Assembly: GCF_001552615.1 (NCBI RefSeq)
Contig: NZ_BCRN01000009.1
Location: forward strand, 178,230-242,229
Length of the DNA stretch: 64,000 nt
Direction: 5' to 3'
DNA from: Millisia brevis NBRC 105863
Lineage (GTDB): Bacteria > Actinomycetota > Actinomycetes > Mycobacteriales > Mycobacteriaceae
Below, piece after piece: positions 46,072-56,600 of this stretch (positions are counted from its first letter, which is position 1; each line of letters starts with the position of its first letter). A program made the position numbers and the translations under genes. The notes below the pieces were generated by a model. That model searched no databases and was not told the origin of the DNA. It saw only the letters and a program-made list of their open reading frames with translations.

Positions 46072-47010
46072 ATGACGCAGGCGAAAACCGGCGAACCCGC
46101 GGCTTCCACTGGTTTCGTGCGACTGGCTCTCGACATCGGCGGCACGAAACTCGCCGCGGCCGTCATCGAACCGGACGGCCGCCCCGCCGAGCCGATCCGG
46201 GTGCCGACTCCGCCGTCGGACGTCTGGGCGGCCTGCCGAGACCTGCTGACCGAGGTCGCCGCCGGGCAACCGGTGGACGCGGTGGGCATCTCCTCCGCCG
46301 GACCCGTCGATCTGCCCGCGGGCAGCGTGGCACCGATCAATATCCCGGAGTGGGCCGCCGACGGATTCCCCATCGTCGCCGCGATCGAGAACCACGTCCC
46401 CGGCGCACGCGTCCGGCTGGCCGGCGACGGTGTCTGCGCGGTCCTCGCCGAGCACCGTTTCGGCGCCGCCCGCGGGGAACCGAATTGCATCGGCATGGTC
46501 GTCTCCACCGGCATCGGTGGCGGCATCATCCTGAACGGTCGCCCGGTCACCGGCCGGACCGGCAACGCCGGGCACCTCGGGCACGTCGTGGTGGTCGACC
46601 CCGACGGCGATCCGTGCACCTGCGGCGGCCGCGGATGTGTGGAAACCGTTGCCTCCGGCCCCCATTCGGTGCGGTGGGCGCAAGCGCACGGCTGGACGGG
46701 CGCGGACGGCAAACAACTCGCCGAGGACGCCCGCACCGGTCACCCCGTGGCTCTCGCCGCGCTGGAGCGGGCGGGCCGGGCGGTCGGCAGCGTGCTGGCC
46801 TCGGTCGCCGCGACCGTCGATGCTCCCCTGGCGGTGGTCGGTGGCGGCTTCAGCCTGTCCGGGGCCCCGCTGTGGGATCCGCTGCTGGCGGCCGTCGCCG
46901 AACACGCCGGACTGTCGTTCCTGCACGGCTTCCGGGTCGTCCCGGCGGAGCTGGGCTCCGGATCGTCGTTGATCGGCGCGGCCTGCCTGGTCGACGACCC
47001 CACCGACTGA
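46072..47010 (+). CDS. ROK-family sugar kinase
   Basis: 312 residues. The ATP-binding LALDIGGTKLAAAVIEPDG opens the protein, TGIGGGIILNGRPVTG is the second phosphate loop, and GHVVVVDPDGDPCTCGGRGC carries the ROK zinc motif CxCGxxGC followed by VET. Such kinases phosphorylate glucose or N-acetylated hexoses. It starts at ATG 46072; earlier codons are low-complexity. It converges with pckG across a strong terminator. Confidence 0.92.
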   Translation: MTQAKTGEPAASTGFVRLALDIGGTKLAAAVIEPDGRPAEPIRVPTPPSDVWAACRDLLTEVAAGQPVDAVGISSAGPVDLPAGSVAPINIPEWAADGFPIVAAIENHVPGARVRLAGDGVCAVLAEHRFGAARGEPNCIGMVVSTGIGGGIILNGRPVTGRTGNAGHLGHVVVVDPDGDPCTCGGRGCVETVASGPHSVRWAQAHGWTGADGKQLAEDARTGHPVALAALERAGRAVGSVLASVAATVDAPLAVVGGGFSLSGAPLWDPLLAAVAEHAGLSFLHGFRVVPAELGSGSSLIGAACLVDDPTD

Positions 47011-47027
47011 CCTGACCCCGCACAACA

Positions 47028-47071
47028 GCCGCCGGGGCCGAGGATGCGTACGCGTCCTCGGCCCCGGCGGC
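47028..47071. terminator. bidirectional terminator between ROK kinase and pckG
   Basis: A perfect 17-bp GC-rich stem (gccgccggggccgagga and complement) surrounds a ten-base loop. There is no clear U-tract, as is usual for actinobacterial hairpin terminators. Confidence 0.85.
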
Positions 47072-47090
47072 CGTCAATGGTGGTGTCGAA

Positions 47091-48923
47091 TCAGCTGTCG
47101 AAGCGCTGCTTCAGAGCGTCGAGCTCGTCGCGCAGGCCGCTCGGCAGGCGATCGCCGACGAACTCGAACCACTCGTCGATCGACTCGATCTCGGTCTTCC
47201 ACTCCTCCGGCTTGACCGCGAGGGCGTCGGCGACATCCGCGATGTCGACGTCCAGGCCGGCCAGGTCGAGCTCCTCGGGCGCCGGAACCAGACCGATCGG
47301 GGTGTCGACGCCGGTCGCCTTGCCCTCGATCGAGTCGATGATCCACTCCAGCACGCGGGAGTTCTCACCGAATCCGGGCCACAGGAAGCGGCCGTCGTCG
47401 CCACGACGGAACCAGTTGACGTAGAAGATCTTCGGCAGCTTGGTCGCGTCGGCGTTCTTGCCGAGATCGATCCAGTGCTGGAAGTAGTCACCGACGTTGT
47501 AGCCCAGGAAGGGCAGCATCGCCATCGGGTCGCGGCGGACCGAGCCGACCTTGCCCTCGGCGGCGGCGGTCTGCTCCGAGCCGATGGTCGCGCCCATGAA
47601 CACGCCGTGCTGCCAGTCGCGGGCACCGGTCACCAGCGGAACGGTGGTCTTGCGGCGGCCGCCGAAGAGGATCGCCGAGATCGGCACACCCTGCGGGTCG
47701 TCCCACTCGGGGGCGATCGACGGGCACTGCGCCATCGGGGTGCAATAGCGCGAGTTCGGGTGCGCGGCCGGGGTGCCGGACTCGGGGGTCCAGTCGTTGC
47801 CGAGCCAGTCGATCAGGTGCTCCGGCTCGCCCTCGAGACCCTCCCACCACACGTCGCCGTCGTCGGTCAGCGCGACGTTGGTGAAGACGGTGTTGCCGGC
47901 GTCGATGGTCTTCATCGCGTTCGGGTTCGACGACCAGTTGGTGCCGGGAGCAACGCCGAAGAAGCCGAACTCCGGGTTGACCGCGTACAGCCGGCCGTCG
48001 GCGCCGAAGCGCATCCAGGCGATGTCGTCACCGACGGTCTCGGCGCGCCAGCCGGGGATGGTCGGGCGGATCATCGCGAGGTTGGTCTTGCCACAGGCCG
48101 ACGGGAACGCCGCGGCGATGTAGTAGGCCTTGTTCTCCGGCGAGATCAGCTTGACGATCAGCATGTGCTCGGCGAGCCAGCCCTCGTCGTGCGCCATCGC
48201 CGAGGCGATACGCAGCGAGTAGCACTTCTTGCCGAGCAGCGCGTTGCCGCCGTAGCCGGAGCCGAAGCTGATGATCTCGCGGGCCTCCGGGAAGTGGGTG
48301 ATGTACTTGGTGTCATTGCACGGCCACGAGACGTCCTCCTGGCCCGGTTCCAGCGGGGCGCCGACCGAGTGCAGCGCCTTGACGAAGAACCCGTCGGTCC
48401 CCAGCTTGTCCAGGACGGCGCTTCCCACGCGGGTCATCACGCGCATCGACAGCACCACGTACTCGGAGTCGGTCAACTCCACGCCGAGCTTGGGGTCCTC
48501 GGCGTCGAGCGGGCCCATGCAGAACGGGACGATGAACATCGTGCGGCCGCGCATGCTGCCGTCGAAGAGACCGTTGAGGGTGGCCCGCATCTCGGCGGGG
48601 TCGGCCCAGTTGTTGGTCGGGCCCGCGTCCTCTTCCTTCTCGGAACAGATGTAGGTCCGGCCCTCGACACGCGCGACGTCCGACGGGTCGGAGTTGGTGG
48701 CGTAGGAGTTGGGCTTCTTTTCTTCGTTCAGCTTGATGAAGGTGCCGGCCTCGACGAGCTGGGCCGTCAGGCGATCCCATTCCTCATCGGATCCGTCGGC
48801 CACCACGATGCGGTCGGGCTTCGTCAGCTCGGCGACCTCTCGAACCCACTCGAGTAGGCCCTCGTGCTTCAGGAGGGGCTTCCCATCCTTACCGGTCAGT
48901 TGCTCGGTGACGGCTGCAGTCAT
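47091..48923 (-). CDS. pckG: phosphoenolpyruvate carboxykinase (GTP)
   Basis: 610 residues, typical for the GTP enzyme. The kinase P-loop is [20 protein letters not shown], and the signatures [20 protein letters not shown] and [18 protein letters not shown] are present. It interconverts oxaloacetate and PEP in gluconeogenesis. ATG 48923 follows AGGAG at good spacing (aaccaggagattccATG), so the longer frame is rejected. Confidence 0.98.
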   Translation of the reverse strand: MTAAVTEQLTGKDGKPLLKHEGLLEWVREVAELTKPDRIVVADGSDEEWDRLTAQLVEAGTFIKLNEEKKPNSYATNSDPSDVARVEGRTYICSEKEEDAGPTNNWADPAEMRATLNGLFDGSMRGRTMFIVPFCMGPLDAEDPKLGVELTDSEYVVLSMRVMTRVGSAVLDKLGTDGFFVKALHSVGAPLEPGQEDVSWPCNDTKYITHFPEAREIISFGSGYGGNALLGKKCYSLRIASAMAHDEGWLAEHMLIVKLISPENKAYYIAAAFPSACGKTNLAMIRPTIPGWRAETVGDDIAWMRFGADGRLYAVNPEFGFFGVAPGTNWSSNPNAMKTIDAGNTVFTNVALTDDGDVWWEGLEGEPEHLIDWLGNDWTPESGTPAAHPNSRYCTPMAQCPSIAPEWDDPQGVPISAILFGGRRKTTVPLVTGARDWQHGVFMGATIGSEQTAAAEGKVGSVRRDPMAMLPFLGYNVGDYFQHWIDLGKNADATKLPKIFYVNWFRRGDDGRFLWPGFGENSRVLEWIIDSIEGKATGVDTPIGLVPAPEELDLAGLDVDIADVADALAVKPEEWKTEIESIDEWFEFVGDRLPSGLRDELDALKQRFDS

Positions 48924-49223
48924 GGAATCTCCTGGTTGATGGACACCCGGGAAAACCCACATCGCGACCGTAGTACGCGAGGGCGAGGGTGGTCCCGACA
49001 CTGCCCGGTGGCTCGGTGCATCCGGTCGAACCATCGGTTTCACAGAGGAGATCTGGTCCACCCGTCGGTGGCGCGATGGCCGGCGGATTGCCTTTAACCC
49101 AGGTTAGCCCGGCGGGAACGTCCGATTAACGGTGCATGCTGTCCGATATCTCACTAAACCGATTCAGCAGGTTCAGTACGCGAACCTTTGCGCGGCTGGA
49201 ACGGCATTTCCGAGGGGCCAACG
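48924..49223. other. 300-bp intergenic region upstream of pckG
   Basis: No gene is visible between pckG and the small calcium-motif gene, both on the minus strand. It must contain the pckG promoter. Base composition is less GC-rich at 49090-49200. I recognise no specific operator or riboswitch. Confidence 0.5.
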
Positions 49224-49565
49224 CTACTCCTCGAGACGTCCGGATCGTCCGACTTCCCAGCGGTGCCCGGTCTCCTCCGACCGGTGGTGCACCTGCCACT
49301 GCCCCGTACCGTCGATCGTGGTCACGCTGTCGGCCCGCCCGTCACCGTCGATGTCGGTCGCGATCGCGATGCCGTCCCCCCAGTCGATACCGGCGGTATC
49401 GGCGATCCGGTCGCCGTCGCGGTCCAGATCCGGGGCGAATCCGCCCGGCTCGTCCAGACGCGAGAGCACGTCACTGATCGAGCCCGGTCCGGCGTCGAGA
49501 GGATCGGCGAGGAGCCCGGGATCGAGCGGCGGGTGGTCGGGGTCGAGCGGTACGGCTTCCCACAT
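49224..49565 (-). CDS. small protein with two EF-hand-like DxDxDG calcium motifs
   Basis: 113 residues, acidic. Two calcium-loop motifs are visible: DLDRDGDRIADTAGID (~46-61) and DIDGDGRADSVTTID (~71-85), followed by TGQWQVHHRSEETGHRWEVG. This resembles VCBS/FG-GAP-like repeats used in calcium-bound folds. There is no signal peptide. Start ATG 49565 has a strong AAGGAGAG site seven bases upstream, which separates it from the long shadow frame. It follows the Rv0210-like gene by 80 bases. Confidence 0.8.
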   Translation of the reverse strand: MWEAVPLDPDHPPLDPGLLADPLDAGPGSISDVLSRLDEPGGFAPDLDRDGDRIADTAGIDWGDGIAIATDIDGDGRADSVTTIDGTGQWQVHHRSEETGHRWEVGRSGRLEE

Positions 49566-49645
49566 CGATCTCTCCTTGCCGTCGCCCGGCGCAGCTGTCG
49601 CCCGGCATGCAGTTTCGGGGCGCCGAGGTTGTCGGGCGCACGGTT

Positions 49646-51076
49646 CTAGGACGCACGCGCGCCGGTCGCGGTTCCGTCGCGGCCCCCGACCGCCGCCAGA
49701 TCGCGTTCGAGTGCGGCAGCCTCCGCCCGCCCGCGGCGCAGGTGATCGTCGATGCGTCCGAGCAGGGCGTCGGCGGTGTCGAGGCGACCGCGCCGAAGCC
49801 GGTCGGAGTGCCCGAGGGCCCGGGTTTCGAGGGACAGCACCGTCTCGAGCAGTTGCCGCTCCCAGCCGGCGCGCACCTCCGCCACCGCAGCGGCACACCA
49901 CCGCTCGAACCGAGCGCGTTCGAGAGGCCTCCGCCGCGCGCTCAGCGTGACCACCGCCATGCCCACCGCCCCGAGCACCATTGCGAGGATCGTGACCGGG
50001 TGCGCGTGGGCCAGCCCCAGGGTGGCGGCGGCCGCGCGGCCCAGTCCGACACCGACCGCCGCGCCGATCAGGGGCGCCGCCCGGTCGACGGCGATGGGGC
50101 CGGGCAGCGCCGGCAGCTGCGGCGCCTCCGGAGCGGAGGGCGGTTCGTCGGCCCCGGACGGACCGGGCAGGCGCGGGGCGACCAGTTCGACCGGAGCGAC
50201 GCCCGGCTCGACGGCGTCGGGTATCCGCTCGGCCACGATCGCTCCGAATCGGGCCGCCGCGTCGGCGGTGGCCGCGCCGATCCGCTGCTCGACCGCGCGC
50301 CAGCATGCGGGGTCGAGTCGGCCGCGCCGGAACCGCGCCAGCTCGCGAACGTCGAGGTCCAGGGCACGGGCGCTGCTGCCGAGGGTGGCCACCAGGTGCA
50401 CCCGCACGGCCTGCAGATGCCGCCGCGTCTCCTCGGCGCCGGCGGCGACCGCATGTCGGCGCGCGACCACCGCGGAGCGCTCGGCGGCCAATCGCCGCAG
50501 CCGCGCGTGTTCACGTTCGAGATCGGCGGCGATGCGTTCGCTCGCGAGGGCGCGCAGCACGTGCTGCCGTCGGGTAACCCTGTCGCCGGCGGCGGCGCGC
50601 AGCGCGGACACCACGGGATCGACGGAGTCGGAGGTCGCCAGGTCGATCAGGGTCACCACGCCGGGCGCGCTGCCGAGACCCGTGGAGGTTCGGCGCAGCG
50701 CGGCGATCGCCTGCTCGACCGGGGAATGCGGCTGGTCGGCGTCGGGGCCGCCGGTCACGACCACCACCGCCGGACCGGCCCAGTCGGCGACGGTATCGAC
50801 CAGATACCTCCCCGGCGTGGTCCCGATGACGGCCAGCAGCACGTCGGCCGCATCGTCGGCGACCAGGGTTTCGGTGTGGTCGAGGCGCGCGCGTACCTCG
50901 GCGATCACCCGTTGCCCGGTCGGCGTCCCGTCCGAGCAGGTACGAATCCGCGTCGGCCCCTCCGCGACCGGAACTGTTCGTTCGAGTAGTCCCGGGCAGC
51001 GCCGCCGCAGGATCGGCTCGAGCTCGACCGTCGACGCCGGATCGCCGGACATGGGGGCCGACTCGGACGGATTCAC
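49646..51076 (-). CDS. Rv0210-like conserved hypothetical protein with two TM segments
   Basis: 476 residues. A Rossmann-like region (VLLAVIGTTPGRYLVDTVAD, VVVVTGGPDAD, GVVTLIDLATSDSVDPVVSA) is followed by long helices, a Pro-rich stretch, two close TM helices (~320-365: LIGAAVGVGLGRAAAATLGL and TILAMVLGAVGMAVVTLSA) and a helical C-terminus. The shape recalls bacterial dynamin-like proteins without a visible P-loop of its own. Its start overlaps the stop of the P-loop partner gene (ATGA). Place and order match M. tuberculosis Rv0210. Function unknown. Confidence 0.7.
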   Translation of the reverse strand: MNPSESAPMSGDPASTVELEPILRRRCPGLLERTVPVAEGPTRIRTCSDGTPTGQRVIAEVRARLDHTETLVADDAADVLLAVIGTTPGRYLVDTVADWAGPAVVVVTGGPDADQPHSPVEQAIAALRRTSTGLGSAPGVVTLIDLATSDSVDPVVSALRAAAGDRVTRRQHVLRALASERIAADLEREHARLRRLAAERSAVVARRHAVAAGAEETRRHLQAVRVHLVATLGSSARALDLDVRELARFRRGRLDPACWRAVEQRIGAATADAAARFGAIVAERIPDAVEPGVAPVELVAPRLPGPSGADEPPSAPEAPQLPALPGPIAVDRAAPLIGAAVGVGLGRAAAATLGLAHAHPVTILAMVLGAVGMAVVTLSARRRPLERARFERWCAAAVAEVRAGWERQLLETVLSLETRALGHSDRLRRGRLDTADALLGRIDDHLRRGRAEAAALERDLAAVGGRDGTATGARAS

Positions 51077-51819
51077 CGCACCGCCGCCCGGACCACCGCG
51101 ATGCGCTGCACCATCGCTTCGAGCCGGTCGCGGGCGAAGCGGTGGGTGATCGCCGCCTCGTCCACCTCATCGATCGCGCGGGAGTATCTGCGCTCGAGCG
51201 CCGCCGTCCGACCGGCCACCACGGCATCGGCCGACGTTCCGGCGGGGAAGACATGGATCGACAGACCCGGCGGACCGCTGCGCTCCCATCGCTCCCGGGC
51301 CGCCTGCACGTCGACCACGGTGGGCCCGATGACCACCACGGTTGTCGCCGGGTCACGCCCGCGGATCGCGGCGAGGTCGACCTCGTGCCACCCCTCCCCG
51401 ATGACGTGCACCAGGATGTCGCGGTCGAGATCCGGGTCCGGATGGTCCGGAACATCGATCGCCGGCAGGTCGACCACCCGGAAGTCCGCCGGTTCGTCCC
51501 GATCACCGTCGTGGCTCGCGCCCACGCGGTCGGGCCCGTCCCGAGTCGGCTCGCCGGCACCCGGGCCGTCGGTCAACAGGGCCGCGACGGCGCTGCGGCC
51601 GACGCCGCGCCGTCCGGATACCGCCACCTCGAGCGGCTCGGCGAGCGCATCCGCGAGCCGTCGCAGCGTCCGTCCCGGTTCCCCGTCCGCGGGAAAGGCG
51701 CCCGCCACCTCCGCGATCACCCTCGCCACCGGATCGGCCCCCGCAGCGATCCGGCGCCCGGGAAAGCCGCCACCGGCACCCTCATCGGCATCGGCGCCGG
51801 CATCGGTCAGCGCATCCAT
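51073..51819 (-). CDS. Rv0209-like protein with degenerate P-loop, possible GTPase remnant
   Basis: 248 residues. EPLEVAVSGRRGVGRSAVAALL (~61-82) holds a P-loop in which Lys is replaced by Arg (GRRGVGRS, 69-76). DFRVVDLPAIDVPD stands in the switch II position, and VVVIGPTVVDV and LSIHVFPAGT are further strands. This suggests a GTPase-like fold with weakened or lost nucleotide binding. ATG 51819 is preceded by GGGGGAG. It overlaps the Rv0210-like gene by four bases, so the two probably form one complex. Confidence 0.7.
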   Translation of the reverse strand: MDALTDAGADADEGAGGGFPGRRIAAGADPVARVIAEVAGAFPADGEPGRTLRRLADALAEPLEVAVSGRRGVGRSAVAALLTDGPGAGEPTRDGPDRVGASHDGDRDEPADFRVVDLPAIDVPDHPDPDLDRDILVHVIGEGWHEVDLAAIRGRDPATTVVVIGPTVVDVQAARERWERSGPPGLSIHVFPAGTSADAVVAGRTAALERRYSRAIDEVDEAAITHRFARDRLEAMVQRIAVVRAAVR

Positions 51820-52105
51820 CGACTCCCCCCTCGGTCGTCTCCGGAATTGTGTCACCCGTTGTGGCCTGCCGAGGGGCGGCAGCCGAGGACATCCCCCGGC
51901 GGCCCGGGTCGACGGTCCACGTTCGATATCCGAGCACCGAAACAACAAACCGACCAGGCACGTCACATTCCGCCATGGCTGTCTCCGCGGTTCTGTGCCA
52001 CCATTCGAGGACGATCGAGGGCGGGGCGATCGAATTGTCGATGGCAGCGCCGCGATCGATGTTCACAGCTTTCTCATATGTCTCAATAGCAACACGGAAT
52101 CGGAT
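51820..52105. other. divergent intergenic region (Rv0209-like / trmB)
   Basis: These 286 bases contain no convincing gene and must hold promoters in both directions. I see no clear dyad operator. Confidence 0.45.
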
Positions 52106-52879
52106 ATGAGCCACAATGGCGAGGTGACCGACGTACGCGATACCGGTGTCGCCGGCCCACCCCAGGGCTCTCGGCTGCATCCCCGGGTAACCAGTTTTCG
52201 CTCCCGCAGCAGTGTCCTGACCCCTACTCAGCAGGGTGCGTGGGATCGACAGTGGGACCGCCTGGGTCGCAACGTCGCGGACGAACCGCTCGACGCCGAA
52301 GGCTGGTTCGGCCGATCGGCGCCCCTGATCATCGAAATCGGCAGCGGCACCGGCACGGCGACGGCCGCGATGGCGCAGCGCGAGCCCGACAAGGATCTAC
52401 TGGCGGTCGAGGTCTACCGGCCCGGCATCGCGCAGTTGCTCGGTAGCCTCGAACGCGAGAACATTCCCAACGTTCGGACTCTTCGCGGCGACGCCGTGGA
52501 TGTTTTCCAGAATATGATCGGACCGGCCTCGATCCTCGGCATTCGGGTGTTCTTCCCCGATCCGTGGCCCAAGTCGCGTCACCACAAGCGTCGCCTGCTG
52601 CAGCCGTCGGCTTTTGCGTTGTTCGCCGATCGACTGATCGACGGCGGAGTGATCCACGTCGCAACCGATCACGCGGAGTACGCCGAGTATGTCGCCGAAT
52701 CCGGCGATGGCGAACCGCTACTGAGCCGGCTACCGGTCGGTACGCCGAACGAGGTACGCGAGGCAGCGGTGCCGAACTCGCCGATGAGGCACGATAGGCC
52801 GAGGACCAAGTTCGAAATGAAGGCCGAGGAACAGGGCAGAGCGGTCACCGAACTGCTCTGGAGGAGGAACAACCGATGA
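52106..52879 (+). CDS. trmB: tRNA (guanine-N7-)-methyltransferase
   Basis: 257 residues. The SAM motif is LIIEIGSGTGTATAAMA, and the TrmB signature FFPDPWPKSRHHKRRLLQP is intact, with GVIHVATDHAEYAEYV downstream. It makes m7G46 in tRNA variable loops. Start ATG 52106 (MSHNGEV) was chosen over the long upstream frame, which lies antisense to the Rv0209-like gene. The stop overlaps the NYN gene (ATGA). Confidence 0.96.
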   Translation: MSHNGEVTDVRDTGVAGPPQGSRLHPRVTSFRSRSSVLTPTQQGAWDRQWDRLGRNVADEPLDAEGWFGRSAPLIIEIGSGTGTATAAMAQREPDKDLLAVEVYRPGIAQLLGSLERENIPNVRTLRGDAVDVFQNMIGPASILGIRVFFPDPWPKSRHHKRRLLQPSAFALFADRLIDGGVIHVATDHAEYAEYVAESGDGEPLLSRLPVGTPNEVREAAVPNSPMRHDRPRTKFEMKAEEQGRAVTELLWRRNNR

Positions 52880-53646
52880 AGGTCGCGAACGACGCGACGG
52901 CAGCCGACGTCTTGGCGGCGGCTCCGTCGAACGATGACGCGACCTCGGTCGAGACTCGCAGCGACGCGTCCGCCTCCCGTGCGCGGGACACGGACCCCCA
53001 CGATCCAGATCGTGCCCGACGCCGGGCGCTTTTGGTGTGGGACGCGCCGAATCTCGACATGGGACTCGGCGCAATTCTCGGTAGCCGTCCCACCGCTGCC
53101 TATCGCCCGCGTTTCGATGCGCTCGGTCGATGGCTGCTGCATCTGGCCGCGGACCTGTCGACCGAGCTCGGCGAGCCGATCGAAGCGGAAGCGACGGTCT
53201 TCACCAATATCGCCCCCGGCAGCGCCGAGGTGGTGCGCCCGTGGGTCGAGGCTCTGCGCAATGTCGGCTTCGCCGTCTTCGCCAAGCCGAAGATCGACGA
53301 GGACAGCGACGTCGACAGCGACATGCTCGAGCACATCCGGCTGCGGTCGGCCACCGACGGTCTGGCGGCCGTGCTGGTCGCCTCCGCGGACGGCCAGGCT
53401 TTCCGGCGCCCGCTCGAGACCCTGGCGGGCGAGGGTGTCGAGGCATCGGTCCTCGGTTTCCGGGAGCACGCCGGCTGGGCGCTGACCTCCGACCTGCTCG
53501 ATTTTGTCGACCTCGAGGACATCCCGGGCGTCTTCCGGGAGCCGCTGCCGCGCGTGAGCCTCGACTCGCTGCCCGACGAGGGCGCCTGGCTGCAGCCGTT
53601 CCGTCCGCTGTCCTCGCTGTTGTCGGGGCGGCAGGGGGACCGCTGA
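52876..53646 (+). CDS. NYN-domain (PIN-like nuclease fold) protein, Rv0207c-like
   Basis: 256 residues. After ~48 disordered residues the NYN fold begins at ALLVWDAPNLDMGLG with Asp56 and Asn59, the conserved first acidic residue and Asn of the family. Acidic residues recur in IDEDSDVDSDMLEHI and VLVASADGQAFRRP, forming a potential metal site. Such proteins are predicted RNA-acting nucleases. The trmB-NYN-mmpL3 order is conserved in mycobacteria, although no link to mycolate export is established. Only one base separates it from mmpL3. Confidence 0.88.
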   Translation: MKVANDATAADVLAAAPSNDDATSVETRSDASASRARDTDPHDPDRARRRALLVWDAPNLDMGLGAILGSRPTAAYRPRFDALGRWLLHLAADLSTELGEPIEAEATVFTNIAPGSAEVVRPWVEALRNVGFAVFAKPKIDEDSDVDSDMLEHIRLRSATDGLAAVLVASADGQAFRRPLETLAGEGVEASVLGFREHAGWALTSDLLDFVDLEDIPGVFREPLPRVSLDSLPDEGAWLQPFRPLSSLLSGRQGDR

Positions 53647-53647
53647 C

Positions 53648-56600
53648 GTGTTCGATCGCTGGGGCACTGTCGTCCACCGTTTTCGCTATACGGTCCTCGG
53701 GGTCGTGGTGGTCGCGCTGCTCGGAATGGCGGGCTTCGGGCTGTCGCTCAACGACCATCTGAGCCAGAGCGGCTGGGACGATCCGGGCTCGGCGTCGGTG
53801 ATCGGCGCCCAGCTCGCGGACGACACCTTCGGTCGCGACACCAATTCCGACGTGCTGGTCATGTACACCGCGCCGCCCGGGACCACGATCACGGATCCGA
53901 CGTTCCGCAGCCAGGTCAAGGCATCGCTCGACTCTCTGCCCGTCAACCATCCGGACCAGATCGAAAAGGTCAACGCCAGCTTCATCACCAGCGCGAGCCT
54001 CGCGTCCGCCGACGGGACGGTCGGTGTGGCATCGATCGCGATCCAGGGTGACGACGACACCGCCCGCGCCAACAACTTCCGCGACGTGCGGGACGTCTTC
54101 TATATCGACGGCGTCGACGTGCAGCTCGCCGGTCTCCTGCCGATCACCGGCGCGCTGAACGACACGATGGCGCAGGACATCAAGCGGATGGAGATCCTGG
54201 CCTTCCCCGCGGTCGGCATCCTGCTGTTCTTCGTCTTCGGTGGTGCGGTCGCCGCCGCCCTGCCCCTGATCGTCGGTGGCCTGACCGTCTTCGGCGCCAA
54301 CGGCATCGTCCGGCTGATCACGGAATTCACCGAGGTCAACAACTTTGTCGCCTCGGTGGTCTCGCTGATCGGTTTCGGTCTGGCGATCGACTACGGCCTG
54401 TTCATGGTCAGCCGGTTCCGCGAGGAACTCGCCGACGGCAGATCCGTGCCCGATGCGGTGCGACGCACGGTCGCCACCGCCGGGCGCACGGTGGTCTTCT
54501 CGGCGACGATCATCATCGCCAGTCTCGGCGGCCTGATCCTGTTCCCGCAGGGCTTCCTCAAATCGGTCGCCTACGGGTCGATCGCGACGGTCGGGCTCGC
54601 GGCGTTCACCTCGATCACCGTGCTGCCCGCGATCCTGGGCATCCTCGGCCGGCGGGTAGACGCGCTGAGCTTCAAGGCGATCCGCCAGACCAAGACGTCC
54701 GAGGAGATCGAGAACGGTTTCTGGGGTCGGTTGACCCGATGGGTGATGAAGCACCCGGTCAAGGTGACCGTCCCGGTGGTCGCCGCCCTGCTGCTGCTGA
54801 CGCTGCCCGCCGGGAACATCGCCTTCGGCGGCATCAACGAGGACTACCTGCCGCCGAACAACGTCACCCGCGAGGCGCAGGAACACTTCGACGAACTCTT
54901 CCCGGGCCTGCGCACCGAGCCGCTGAAGCTGGTGGTGCAGAACGCGCAGGGCCCGCAGATCGGCACCCTGATGGGCGAGGCGAGCAATGCTCCCGGCCTG
55001 GTCGAGACGTTCACGATCGAGAACATCGACAACAACGCGGGCGTCGCGGTGCTCAAGGCCGGCCTGGTCGACCGCAACGACTACAACGCGACGATCCAGT
55101 ACCTGCGCTCGATGCCCGTTCCCGACGGGGTGAACGTCTACGTCGCCGGGACACCGGCGATCGAGCACGACTCGATCGCGGCGCTGCTCGACCGGCTGCC
55201 GCTGATGCTCTCGCTGATCGTTGTGGTCACGACGTTGCTGATGTTCCTGACGTTCGGCTCGCTGGTGCTGCCGATCAAGGCGATCCTGGCCACCGGGTTG
55301 AGCCTCGGCGCGACGATGGGCATCCTGACCTGGATCTTTGTCGACGGCCACGGCTCCGAGCTGTTGAACTTCACCCCCGGCGGCATCATGGCACCGGTCC
55401 TGGTGCTGATCGTGGCGATCATCTTCGGCCTGTCGACCGACTACGAGATATTCCTGGTCTCCCGGATCGTCGAGGCGCGCGCCCACGGGGCGAGTACCGC
55501 CGAGGCGGTGCGGATCGGCACCGCGCACACCGGACGCATCATCACCGCCGCGGCGCTGATCCTGATCGTGGTGACCGGCGCCTTCGCGTTCTCCGACCTG
55601 GTGATGATGAAGTACATCTCCTACGGCATGATCGCCGCGCTGATCATCGACGCGACCGTGATCCGCATGCTGTTCGTGCCGGCGACGATGAAGCTGCTCG
55701 GCGACGACTCCTGGTGGGCGCCGGCGTGGATGAAGCGCCTGCAGGAACGCATCGGGTTGGCCGAGCCGATCTCCGATGCCGACGCGATCCCCGCCAACGT
55801 TCCGCAGCTCGAGCCGGTGGGCGTGATCCCGCTGATGGAGGCGGGCGCCGAGGGCGGGGAGCCGATGACCGTGCCGATCCCGCGGATCGAGCCGCGGGGT
55901 ATGCCGAGCCGACGGGCGCGGCGACGGATCGAGGAGCCGGCACCGACCGCGACCCACCGTCCGGCCGAGTTGGACATGGTCGGCGCCGACGGAGGTGGCC
56001 CCGGATCGGGTCCGGGACGGCGCGCGACCCCGCAGCGCGGACCGTTGCGGCCGCCGCCGAGCCAGCCGCCGAGCCAGCCGCGTCCCAACGACGACGAACC
56101 CCGCTACGCCCCGGCCCACTTCGCGCAGACCGCCCCCGCCGATCCGCGGGCCGCCGGCCCGGATGGTCCGCCCGAGCCGCGCTTCGACGCCGCGGGCAGC
56201 CGCCCCAACGGCGCCCCCGAGGCCAACCCGGCCGCGGGCCGTCCCGGCGCGGTCAACGGTGTCAACGGCGGTGTGAACGGCACGGACGCCGCACACGGCG
56301 CGTCCCCCCACGGCGCCGACGACGACGCCTATGCGGGTCCGCCGACGCAGCAGTACCCCGCCGGACTGATCCCGCCGCCCTATCTCGACGATGACGAATA
56401 CGACGACGAGTACGGCAACGAACCGGCCGTGAACGGCGGCGCTCCCGGACATCCGGGGAGCCCGGCCCGCGACGGCGCTCCGGCGTCCGCGTCGCAGCAA
56501 CGGCCGATCGAATCCTGGCTCGCCGAGCTGCGGTCCACCTCGACCGAAGCGGCACCCGAGGCCCCCGCACCGACCCACTCCCCGATCAACGGTGGGGCCG

